A stretch of DNA of 6,537 nucleotides from DATFMH01 sp035267045 (GCA_035267045.1 DATFMH010000088.1:1-6537); one strand, 5' to 3'; positions 1 to 6,418 are shown, counted from the stretch's first letter. Numbers and translations are program-made. Notes: generated from the sequence alone by a model not told the origin.

Positions 1-8
1 TGCCATTT

Positions 9-38
9 TTCAAATTCTTTAACATATAAGGCTATTAT
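9..38 (+). promoter_or_regulatory. possible sigma-70-like promoter for the VIT-family gene
   Basis: TTCAAA at 9-14 matches 4 of 6 bases of the -35 consensus, and TATTAT at 33-38 matches 5 of 6 of the -10 consensus, with an 18-base spacer. A start near base 45 would leave a very short leader just before the ribosome binding site at 48-52. In AT-rich DNA such matches arise easily by chance, and if the host is a Bacteroidota its housekeeping promoters follow a different consensus. This is therefore only a candidate. Confidence 0.22.
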
Positions 39-47
39 TCAGTTATT

Positions 48-52
48 GAGGT
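48..52 (+). promoter_or_regulatory. ribosome binding site of the VIT-family gene
   Basis: GAGGT lies six bases upstream of the ATG at 59 and is complementary to the 16S rRNA 3' end. It supports the chosen start of the VIT-family gene. Confidence 0.6.
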
Positions 53-58
53 ATTATT

Positions 59-820
59 ATGGATAAATCAAGAGAGCAAAAATCCCTGGAAGAGGAACAT
101 GAAAAGGAAGCTATTCGCGACCGGTTACTGGAAGATAAGAAATACAGTTATTTAAGTGATGCCGTACTGGGTGGTATTGATGGTGGAGTTACAACATTTG
201 CTGTTGTTTCCGGTGCTATTGGAGGCGGGTTCTCAAGTTTAGTCATCATCGTGCTCGGATTCGCAAATGTTATTGCAGATGGTTTCAGCATGGCTGTAAG
301 TAACTATTTGGGCACAAAAAGCAGGAGACAACAAGTTGAAAAAGCCCGATCTATTGAAGAACATCATATTCGAGAGATACCAGAAGGAGAACGGGAAGAA
401 ATTCGTCAAATATTCTTACAAAAGGGATTTAAAGGCGATATACTGGAAAATATCGTATCTGTTATAACGAAAGATCGCAATCGCTGGATCGATACCATGC
501 TTACCGAAGAGCTGGGTTTACAGCTTAAAGGACCACATCCGTTCCGGGCTGCCATTTCCACTTTTATTGCATTCATTTTAATAGGTATACTCCCGTTGAT
601 GCCATTTATCTTCCCCAAAATTGCTTCCCACCATGCTTTTATGGCAAGCAGCATTATTACTGCTGTCGCATTCTCCGGAATAGGTATAATAAAGGGTTAT
701 GTGTTAAATAGATCGATGTTAAGATCCGGGCTGGAAACCCTGCTTACTGGTGGCGGCGCAGCTATATTATCCTATATTGTTGGATACTGGATTCATACGA
801 CCTTCGGAGCTACTCTCTAA
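59..820 (+). CDS. VIT1/CCC1-family divalent metal transporter
   Basis: This 253-residue inner-membrane protein belongs to the VIT1/CCC1 family, whose characterised plant and yeast members move Fe2+ or Mn2+ out of the cytosol by proton exchange. After a charged, soluble N-terminus (about 1-30) comes the family signature LSDAVLGGIDGGVTT (32-46), with the acidic residue of the transport path at D34 or D41. Hydrophobic spans lie at about 34-53, 58-82, 162-185, 191-211 and 222-244, giving the usual five helices. The M78 region matches the conserved Met of helix 2. Between helices 2 and 3 is a cytoplasmic insert (about 85-155) rich in Glu (E94, E100, E101, E106, E109, E111, E113, E114, E150, E151) plus H102 and H103. 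It corresponds to the metal-binding helical domain of the plant VIT1 structure. The ATG is supported by GAGGT upstream. The gene converges on the leftward operon and is probably transcribed alone. Family assignment is firm; the metal and the direction of transport are inferred. Confidence 0.9.
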   Translation: MDKSREQKSLEEEHEKEAIRDRLLEDKKYSYLSDAVLGGIDGGVTTFAVVSGAIGGGFSSLVIIVLGFANVIADGFSMAVSNYLGTKSRRQQVEKARSIEEHHIREIPEGEREEIRQIFLQKGFKGDILENIVSVITKDRNRWIDTMLTEELGLQLKGPHPFRAAISTFIAFILIGILPLMPFIFPKIASHHAFMASSIITAVAFSGIGIIKGYVLNRSMLRSGLETLLTGGGAAILSYIVGYWIHTTFGATL

Positions 821-845
821 CAAAACAATTATTAATGATTTCATT

Positions 846-2114
846 TTACTGCATTAATCCAAAAGGTTCCTCTAACAATATTTTTAACCTGTTTTTCAGT
901 ATTTCATAAGAATAATGCAACCTGCCCAAATGATAATTATTTTCAGCCCATATATTAACCATTTCAGGACTTGATATCACTTTGTTAACCATCTCAACAG
1001 CTTCTTCGCTTATGAAATCATCAAGTTGAATAACTTTAAATCCATGGGGTTGTATATCTAATTTAAATATTTCATACGCTCCGATAACAATCGGCTTTTT
1101 GTAATAAATCGATTCCAGAAAAGCATTCCCAAAACCCTCAATTTGAGAAGTGTATGTAACTATATCACATGCATTGTATGCATCTGCCATTGAATAGATT
1201 TTCCGCCCATCAGGCATTAAACCTCTACTCTGATTAAAACGGTCTGAAGCAAAAATAATCTCGATATCCAGAAAATCCGCAAACTCACGTAAATACTTAT
1301 TATAACTCATCCCTTCATCCCCTGTTTCATGAGTTACAACTATTACACATTCTTCGTTTATACGTTTTGCCAGTTCAATAGCACGTTCAATTTTTTTCCT
1401 TGGGACAACACGTGTCGGTTGTAATAACAGCTTGACATCATCATCTATACCCAGTTCCTTTCGTAAATCATCAGCATAGTTGTCCGATGTACTCAATTCC
1501 ATTTCAAAATTCATAACATTTGGAATCATCGCAGCGGATACACCTTTTCGGTATGATAACTGCCTTCTGTCAATACTATTGATAACAACATGTTGAATTC
1601 CCGAATGAGATGATGGAAACGCTGCTCCCAAATAATCATCAGCAGGACTTCCCAAATACCGTTGACGATCCCACCAAAAGTCATGATGATGTGCTATAGC
1701 CGGGATAATGGTCTCACCTACAAATTCTGACAGTGCGATTCCGAGAGGGATATTCATCGGTAATGACCACGCGTTCTCAACTATTATAAGATCAATATCA
1801 AATTTCTGTACAAACTTATATAGCCCCTTTTTTATATGCGCGGCCAGTTTTGTTATTGAATCTGCAATTTTCTGAGATCTTTGTTTCTTAATAAATAATT
1901 CCGAATTTATGCTTTCTATTTCCGGGTGTTTGAAGTATGATTCTTCAACAAGTAAAGTACGCTCCGATGACCAGTCTGTTTTTCCACAGAAACAAAAACT
2001 TTCATGACCCAATTCTTGTAATACTTCCACCCATTTATCCACTTCCAGCGAAACACCATCAATGCCCGCCAAACGTGTTGATACGAAACCAATATTAAGT
2101 TTATTCTTTGCCAA
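846..2114 (-). CDS. GT4-type (group 1) glycosyltransferase, substrate unknown
   Basis: This 422-residue protein looks like a cytosolic, retaining GT-B glycosyltransferase of the family-4 type, with no signal peptide or membrane span. The N-terminal Rossmann half opens with NIGFVSTRLAGIDGVSLE (7-24), the glycine-rich acceptor-side loop. An unusual histidine/aromatic cluster, HHHDFWWDR, occupies 142-150, and VINS...IPNVMNFE (178-204) leads to the interdomain hinge. The C-terminal half carries the donor-phosphate pair R235 and K240 in QPTRVVPRKKIERA, and the EX7E motif E326-E334 in EGFGNAFLE. The start must be TTG at 2114, because the first internal Met is residue 120 and a stop lies just upstream. 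The gene overlaps the 3' end of pfkB by 14 bases and has no clear Shine-Dalgarno motif, so it is probably translated by coupling to pfkB. I cannot name the donor or acceptor. Possibilities include a compatible-solute glycoside, a storage disaccharide, or a surface glycan. The absence of other polysaccharide genes here makes a stand-alone small-molecule product somewhat more attractive, but that is inference. Confidence 0.85.
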   Translation of the reverse strand: MAKNKLNIGFVSTRLAGIDGVSLEVDKWVEVLQELGHESFCFCGKTDWSSERTLLVEESYFKHPEIESINSELFIKKQRSQKIADSITKLAAHIKKGLYKFVQKFDIDLIIVENAWSLPMNIPLGIALSEFVGETIIPAIAHHHDFWWDRQRYLGSPADDYLGAAFPSSHSGIQHVVINSIDRRQLSYRKGVSAAMIPNVMNFEMELSTSDNYADDLRKELGIDDDVKLLLQPTRVVPRKKIERAIELAKRINEECVIVVTHETGDEGMSYNKYLREFADFLDIEIIFASDRFNQSRGLMPDGRKIYSMADAYNACDIVTYTSQIEGFGNAFLESIYYKKPIVIGAYEIFKLDIQPHGFKVIQLDDFISEEAVEMVNKVISSPEMVNIWAENNYHLGRLHYSYEILKNRLKILLEEPFGLMQ

Positions 2115-3072
2115 AATGAGAGTCTTTTATGAATGTAGAATGTGTCTTTGATTTCATCCATTCAAAAATCTCAAAGACGTCTTCTTTATGACATAATTCC
2201 GCTCCTGAAGTCATCGTTGCAGCCGTACCGGCCGCTACGCCAAGTGTTAGCATGTCCTCATAAGTCATACCGGACGAGAGGGCATAAACTAAGCCGGCAA
2301 CCATACTATCTCCAGCTCCTACTGTACTATGTTGTTTAACAGTGGGCGGAACCACATAATGTATCTCATCTTTTGTAGCCATCATTGCCCCCCTGGCTCC
2401 TAAAGATACAACCAGGATATCACATGTCCCGCTATTTACTATCTCCCGGGCATAATGTTCCTGGTCGGTAGCTGATATTGTTTTTTTACCCACAAGCTCT
2501 GATAACTCCCTCAGGTTAGGCTTTATCAGAAAGGCACCGATATCTGCAACTTTCAATAAAGCCGGACCGGATGTATCTATGATGAGTTTAGATTTCTTAT
2601 CTTCCGCTATTTTCGCAATCCGAGCATAAAAATCATCTGAAATTCCTTCAGGAAGGCTTCCACTTGCAACAATAAACTCAGGAGTTGGTTCAAACATTTT
2701 AAGTTCGTTTAAACATGCTTCCCATTCCTTTTTGCTGACTTGGAGACCCGGCATCACAAAACGATATTCCTGGTTGGTGGTACTTTCCATTACCATCAAA
2801 TTTTCCCGGGTCCACCTTTCTGTATTTATCATTTTATGTTTGATATCGTCTGCCTTAAGTAATTGCTCAATGTGGTTACCCGTGGGTCCGCCTCCGAGAA
2901 ATATTGCAAGGGAGTCCTGACCCATTTCTTTCAAAGCCCGGGATACATTTAATCCACCTCCTCCTGCTTCGTACGATGGTTTCTCACAGCGTAGCTTCTT
3001 TGTTGGAAGCACTTTATCCACCACCGTGTTCTTATCGAGAGCCGGATTAACAGTTACTGTGACAATATTCAT
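2101..3072 (-). CDS. pfkB: 6-phosphofructokinase II (Pfk-2, PfkB/ribokinase family)
   Basis: Cytosolic sugar kinase predicted to make fructose 1,6-bisphosphate from fructose 6-phosphate and ATP. The whole chain follows E. coli Pfk-2 as I recall it. Shared features are NPALD (9-13), KLRC (26-29), the family-1 signature GGGGLNVSRAL (37-47), WTREN and YRFVMPG with R89 and R104 (E. coli R90 and R105, sugar-phosphate binding), SGSLPEG (137-143), and the Mg-site motif NLRE (186-189). The C-terminal signature TVGAGDSMVAG (250-260) contains catalytic base D255. This agreement favours Pfk-2 over 1-phosphofructokinase or tagatose-6-phosphate kinase, which share the fold. I chose the ATG at 3072 (323 residues) rather than the in-frame TTG at 3084, because a G-rich motif at 3079-3087 sits properly before the ATG and E. 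coli Pfk-2 begins at the same point. The protein has about 15 extra C-terminal residues compared with E. coli (309 residues), and this tail overlaps the glycosyltransferase start. It lies downstream of ppsA. Confidence 0.9.
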   Translation of the reverse strand: MNIVTVTVNPALDKNTVVDKVLPTKKLRCEKPSYEAGGGGLNVSRALKEMGQDSLAIFLGGGPTGNHIEQLLKADDIKHKMINTERWTRENLMVMESTTNQEYRFVMPGLQVSKKEWEACLNELKMFEPTPEFIVASGSLPEGISDDFYARIAKIAEDKKSKLIIDTSGPALLKVADIGAFLIKPNLRELSELVGKKTISATDQEHYAREIVNSGTCDILVVSLGARGAMMATKDEIHYVVPPTVKQHSTVGAGDSMVAGLVYALSSGMTYEDMLTLGVAAGTAATMTSGAELCHKEDVFEIFEWMKSKTHSTFIKDSHFGKE

Positions 3073-3078
3073 ATAATT

Positions 3079-3087
3079 CCCCAACCC
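3079..3087 (-). promoter_or_regulatory. G-rich ribosome binding site that decides the pfkB start
   Basis: Read on the minus strand, GGGTTGGGG ends six bases before the ATG at 3072. The alternative TTG start at 3084 falls inside this motif, which argues for the ATG as the real start. The motif is not a perfect anti-16S match. Confidence 0.4.
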
Positions 3088-3162
3088 TTTTTCAACATAT
3101 ATAATTTACTTTATATAAATAATCTTATTCTATTGTTTACCAATTTATTATGTATTTTTATG

Positions 3163-3187
3163 CAAAAGTATTTTCATGCTACTTTTG
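3163..3187 (-). repeat. inverted repeat straddling the ppsA stop codon
   Basis: CAAAAGTA (3163-3170) and TACTTTTG (3180-3187) form a perfect 8-base inverted repeat around a 9-base loop. The loop contains the ppsA TGA stop, and the downstream arm begins the ppsA-pfkB spacer. The stem is mostly A:T and no uridine run follows it in the transcript, so it is not a classical intrinsic terminator. It could affect mRNA 3' stability or be chance. The rest of the roughly 100-base spacer is very AT-rich. It could hold a pfkB promoter, but no motif stands out enough to call. Confidence 0.3.
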
Positions 3188-5567
3188 GCCTCTCTACTTT
3201 TGAGATACGTTGTTTTACCTGTATCACACTATCAGGATTTAATGATATTGAATCGATCCCGGCTTCCACCAGGAATTCCGCAAATTCAGGATAATCACTT
3301 GGCGCTTGTCCACAGATTCCAACTTTGGTATCGTATTGATGAGCCTTCATAATAAGATCCTTAATTGAACGCAAGATGGCTTCATTTCTCTCATCAAAAA
3401 GATCTGCCAGTAAATCAGAATCACGATCTACTCCGAGTGTCAATTGTGTTAAATCATTTGACCCTATTGAAAAACCATCAAACCTTTCGGCAAATTTATC
3501 TGCTAATATTACATTAGACGGTATCTCAATCATGACATAAATTTCAAGTCCGTTTTCTCCACGCTTCAATCCATTTTGTGCCATTACAGATAAAACACGA
3601 TCACCCTCCTCGGGCGTCCGGCAAAATGGTATCATTACGATCACATTTTCCAGTCCTATAACTTCACGAACTTTCTTGATCGCCCTGCATTCCAGTGCAA
3701 ATCCATCTTTATATAAATCATTATAGTACCTTGATGCCCCCCTAAATCCTATCATAGGATTTTCTTCTTTGGGTTCAAACTCTTCTCCCCCTACAAGTTT
3801 TGCATATTCATTAGTCTTAAAATCGCTTAACCTGACTATTACGGGATTTGGATATTGAGAAGATGCAATACGTGCGATGCCCATCGACAGTCTGTCGACA
3901 AAATAATCTGTTTTATCTTTATACCCTTTTGTTATCTCTTCAATTACCTTTTTAACCGTTTTATTTTTCAATTTATTAAAACGGGCCAACGCCAGAGGAT
4001 GTATTTTAATAATATTATTGATGATAAATTCCATTCGTGCCAAACCAACACCTGATGCCGGTAAACGCCACCAGCGGAATGCAGCATCAGGACTCGCGAT
4101 ATTCATCATTATTTGTGTGGAGGTTTCCGGAATTTCATCCAGATTTATTTGATCCACTTCGTAATCAAGAATACCGTCATATATATATCCCTTATCACCT
4201 TCCGAACATGAGATAGTAATATTTTGCTTGTCTTTAATCTTTTTTGTGGCCTCTCCGGTACCTACAATGGCGGGTATTCCTAATTCCCGACTCACAATAG
4301 CAGCATGAGAGGTACGACCGCCATGATTGGTTACAATTCCCGAAGCTTTCTTCATGATAGGTACCCAATCAGGATCAGTCATGTCCGTAACTAAAATGCT
4401 GTTAGTACGGAACTGATCAATGTCTTCGGCTTTTTTTATTACACAAGCCTTCCCTGCTGCTATGGCATCACCAATTGCCAGGCCGCTTAATATGCTGTCT
4501 TTCTTATCATTTAACTTATATGAACTAAATGAACTGGCTTCTTTCTGTGATTCAACAGTTTCCGGTCGAGCCTGAACGATATACATATCATCCGTACGCC
4601 CGTCTTTAGCCCACTCTATATCCATGGGACGCTTATAATGCTTTTCAATTGCAACCGCCCATCTTGAGAGCAGTATGATCTCCTGTTCATTTAACACAAA
4701 AGAAACCCTTTCCTTATCCGTGGTTTTAATGTTCTCTGTTTTATTTTTCCCCTTCGTTTTATAAATCATTTTATGTGCTTTTGTACCCAAATTTCTTTGA
4801 ATAACCGGTATAAAATGATCTTTATTTAACAGTGGTTTAAAGACCCGGTACTCATCCGGATTGACGACCCCTTTGACCACATTTTCACCCAATCCCCATG
4901 CGCCGTTTATAACAATAACATCAGGAAAACCCGTTTCGGTATCAATCGTAAACATCACACCTGAACAGGCTTTATCAGAGCGTACCATTTTTTGAACTCC
5001 CACAGAAAGGGCAACCTTCATATGATCAAACCCTTTTTCCTCTCTGTAAGCAATGGCCCTGTCAGTAAAAAGAGAAGCGTAACATTTTTGTACAGCACTG
5101 AGTAATTCCTTTTCTCCACTGATATTCAAAAAACTCTCAAGCTGTCCTGCAAAACTAGCTTTTGGTAAATCTTCGGCTGTAGCACTACTTCGAACGGCAA
5201 CATCAACATTCCCGGATTTATATATTTTGCTTAACTCTTTATAAGATTTTTTCACTTGAGCTTTTAACTCCTGAGGAAGTTCGGCCTCAATTATGATTTG
5301 TCGAATATTAGACCCTGTTTTAGCCAGATTAATTTTTCCACTTTTCAAACGCTCTAATTCGTGGCTAATTTTTCCCTTTAACTCATTCTCCTCAATGAAA
5401 TACCAATATGCAGCACTTGTTGTTGCAAAACCTTCCGGAACGTTGATACCTTTTTTTTTAAGGTGTCGTATCATTTCTCCGAGAGAAGCATTTTTTCCAC
5501 CAACAATCACAATATCATCTGAGGTCAAATCTTTATAAAGACGAGTAAATACTTTCGTTTTATTCAT
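3174..5567 (-). CDS. ppsA: phosphoenolpyruvate synthase (pyruvate, water dikinase)
   Basis: This cytosolic enzyme converts pyruvate, ATP and water into PEP, AMP and phosphate, letting cells grow gluconeogenically on three-carbon substrates. At 797 residues it matches the usual length (E. coli 792). The N-terminal ATP-grasp domain has GGKNASLGEMI (23-33), VRSSATAEDLP (125-135) and NGAWGLGENVV (221-231), ending at QARPETV (332-338). The central swivelling domain carries the phosphohistidine motif GGRTSHAAI (416-424), with catalytic H421 and T419. E. coli numbering is the same, and T419 is the residue targeted by the PEP synthase regulatory protein there; no such regulator gene is in this window. 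The C-terminal TIM barrel shows RMEF (511-514), NPMIGFRG (603-610), IEIPSN (680-685), SNDLTQ (703-708) and GICGQ with C752, then SLNPDS (775-780). The ATG at 5567 has no visible Shine-Dalgarno motif. A nine-adenine run covers codons 37-39. The gene follows fpg after 42 bases and precedes pfkB. Confidence 0.96.
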   Translation of the reverse strand: MNKTKVFTRLYKDLTSDDIVIVGGKNASLGEMIRHLKKKGINVPEGFATTSAAYWYFIEENELKGKISHELERLKSGKINLAKTGSNIRQIIIEAELPQELKAQVKKSYKELSKIYKSGNVDVAVRSSATAEDLPKASFAGQLESFLNISGEKELLSAVQKCYASLFTDRAIAYREEKGFDHMKVALSVGVQKMVRSDKACSGVMFTIDTETGFPDVIVINGAWGLGENVVKGVVNPDEYRVFKPLLNKDHFIPVIQRNLGTKAHKMIYKTKGKNKTENIKTTDKERVSFVLNEQEIILLSRWAVAIEKHYKRPMDIEWAKDGRTDDMYIVQARPETVESQKEASSFSSYKLNDKKDSILSGLAIGDAIAAGKACVIKKAEDIDQFRTNSILVTDMTDPDWVPIMKKASGIVTNHGGRTSHAAIVSRELGIPAIVGTGEATKKIKDKQNITISCSEGDKGYIYDGILDYEVDQINLDEIPETSTQIMMNIASPDAAFRWWRLPASGVGLARMEFIINNIIKIHPLALARFNKLKNKTVKKVIEEITKGYKDKTDYFVDRLSMGIARIASSQYPNPVIVRLSDFKTNEYAKLVGGEEFEPKEENPMIGFRGASRYYNDLYKDGFALECRAIKKVREVIGLENVIVMIPFCRTPEEGDRVLSVMAQNGLKRGENGLEIYVMIEIPSNVILADKFAERFDGFSIGSNDLTQLTLGVDRDSDLLADLFDERNEAILRSIKDLIMKAHQYDTKVGICGQAPSDYPEFAEFLVEAGIDSISLNPDSVIQVKQRISKVERPKVA

Positions 5568-5575
5568 AACGTTAT
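5566..5575. repeat. 10-base palindrome at the ppsA start
   Basis: ATAACGTTAT is a perfect palindrome that includes two bases of the ppsA ATG and the sequence just upstream, where a ribosome binding site would normally lie. It could be an operator half or simply chance in AT-rich DNA. The remaining fpg-ppsA gap (5576-5609) contains only A/T-rich sequence, including an eight-base A run on the plus strand. Confidence 0.22.
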
Positions 5576-5609
5576 TTATTTAATGCTTTATAATTACTTT
5601 TAAAAAAAA

Positions 5610-6407
5610 TTAATTTATTGGTTGACATACCGGACAAAAATATGCCGTTCTTCCCGATACATTGATAGTATTTAGCTTCGAATTACATTTTGGACACTTG
5701 CCATTTTTTTCACGATGCGCCAGCAGAAAAGAATCTTTTAACTCATCATAATTTGTATTATGATCAATGGCTTTCTGTAGTACGACTCGCATTTGCTCGT
5801 ATATTTCATCTACCTTTTTCTGAGCTAAATCCTGAACTTTTGTTTTCGGGTGTATTTGCGAATGAAACAGTATCTCATCTGAAAATTCATTTCCTATTCC
5901 TGAAACCAGCTCCTGGTTCATGAGGACAGATTTAATCGTTCCTTTCCTGTCTTTTAATAAATCTTTAAAGACCTTTTTATTGAGAGAATCATCCATGGCA
6001 TCCGGCCCATAATTTCTTTTCTCTAAAAATGAACTTTTATCCTTTTCAAACCGTACCTCACCCAGCATACGTTGACTCACATATGCCAAATGATAATTAT
6101 TAGAGAATTGAAAAATAATTCGTGCATGATCCGGTTCTTCCTTATCATGCAAATAGTATTTCAGGAATCCGGTCATCCCGAAGTGTAGTACCAAGACATC
6201 CGTCATTTTATTTAATGCAACAAATAAGAATTTACCATGTCTTGAAACTGATGTAAACTCATGTCCTTCTATAGCTTTTTTAAAAAGTGCTACCGTTACA
6301 TCTTTAAGCACAAAATCATTTTTAACATACACTGCTTGTATTTCTTGATGCAGTGAAGTAGCGTCAATGTATTGCTTAAATATGGTAACTTCTGGTAATT
6401 CAGGCAC
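5610..6407 (-). CDS. fpg: Fpg/Nei-family DNA glycosylase-AP lyase (formamidopyrimidine-DNA glycosylase)
   Basis: Base-excision repair enzyme of 265 residues, expected to remove oxidised purines such as 8-oxoguanine and formamidopyrimidines and then cut the abasic strand. The N-terminus MPELPEV supplies the catalytic amine P2 and the acidic residues E3 and E6. K59 in RHGKFLF matches the conserved lysine of the family, and M78 in HFGMTG the helix-inserting Met. GIGNEFSDE (170-178) supplies the helix-two-turn-helix asparagine N173. A C-terminal zinc finger, C238-X2-C241-X16-C258-X2-C261, carries the phosphate-contacting R253 in SGRTAYFC. The usual DxRRFG motif reads SQRMLG (111-116): R113 is kept but the void-filling Phe is L115. 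After PELPEV the common Glu-Thr is Thr-Ile. These traits point to a divergent Fpg subgroup, and the exact lesion range is uncertain. The start is GTG at 6407, supported by AAGGA six bases upstream. It is the first complete gene of the leftward run, and there is no obvious functional link to the sugar genes. Confidence 0.9.
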   Translation of the reverse strand: MPELPEVTIFKQYIDATSLHQEIQAVYVKNDFVLKDVTVALFKKAIEGHEFTSVSRHGKFLFVALNKMTDVLVLHFGMTGFLKYYLHDKEEPDHARIIFQFSNNYHLAYVSQRMLGEVRFEKDKSSFLEKRNYGPDAMDDSLNKKVFKDLLKDRKGTIKSVLMNQELVSGIGNEFSDEILFHSQIHPKTKVQDLAQKKVDEIYEQMRVVLQKAIDHNTNYDELKDSFLLAHREKNGKCPKCNSKLNTINVSGRTAYFCPVCQPIN

Positions 6408-6413
6408 TTTGAA

Positions 6414-6418
6414 TCCTT
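6414..6418 (-). promoter_or_regulatory. ribosome binding site deciding the GTG start of fpg
   Basis: AAGGA on the minus strand lies six bases upstream of GTG at 6407. The GTG is immediately followed by the PELPEV catalytic N-terminus, which must sit at residue 2 for the enzyme to work. Both observations fix this start. Confidence 0.65.

Noticed and set aside
406..654. Antisense open frame within the VIT-family gene
   Set aside because: It lies fully inside a gene with clear family motifs, and the translation shows no recognisable protein features.
831..858. Inverted repeat ATTAATG/CATTAAT between the convergent VIT and glycosyltransferase genes, as a possible bidirectional terminator
   Set aside because: The stem is seven bases with only one G:C pair, the loop is 14 bases, and part of it lies inside the glycosyltransferase end. 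It is too weak to call.
926..941. A 16-base identical segment, CCAAATGATAATTATT, found here and again at 6086-6101
   Set aside because: Both copies lie inside coding sequence in the same frame and encode NNYHL, in the glycosyltransferase and in Fpg. Similar codon choice for the same short peptide explains it, and there is no flanking similarity suggesting a mobile repeat.
1916..2161. Minus-strand open frame of 81 codons overlapping the pfkB-glycosyltransferase junction
   Set aside because: It is a shifted-frame copy of well-supported coding sequence in both genes, with no recognisable domain.
3110..3119. TTTATATAAA upstream of pfkB as an archaeal TATA box
   Set aside because: Spacing to the ATG would be acceptable, but the E. 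coli-like Pfk-2 and bacterial-type PPS point to a bacterium, and such A/T palindromes are common in this spacer.
3855..4055. Plus-strand open frame opposite ppsA (similar cases at 2142-2339, 2732-2920, 5293-5538 and 5690-5923)
   Set aside because: All are antisense to strongly supported genes and have no domain or convincing ribosome binding site.
4181..4189. Short TA repeat in ppsA as a microsatellite
   Set aside because: It is only about four to five dinucleotide units within codons of a conserved protein and is too short to be notable.
5598..5609. T-run after the fpg stop (minus strand), as an intrinsic terminator
   Set aside because: There is an eight-base T run but no G:C hairpin precedes it, so read-through into ppsA is more likely.
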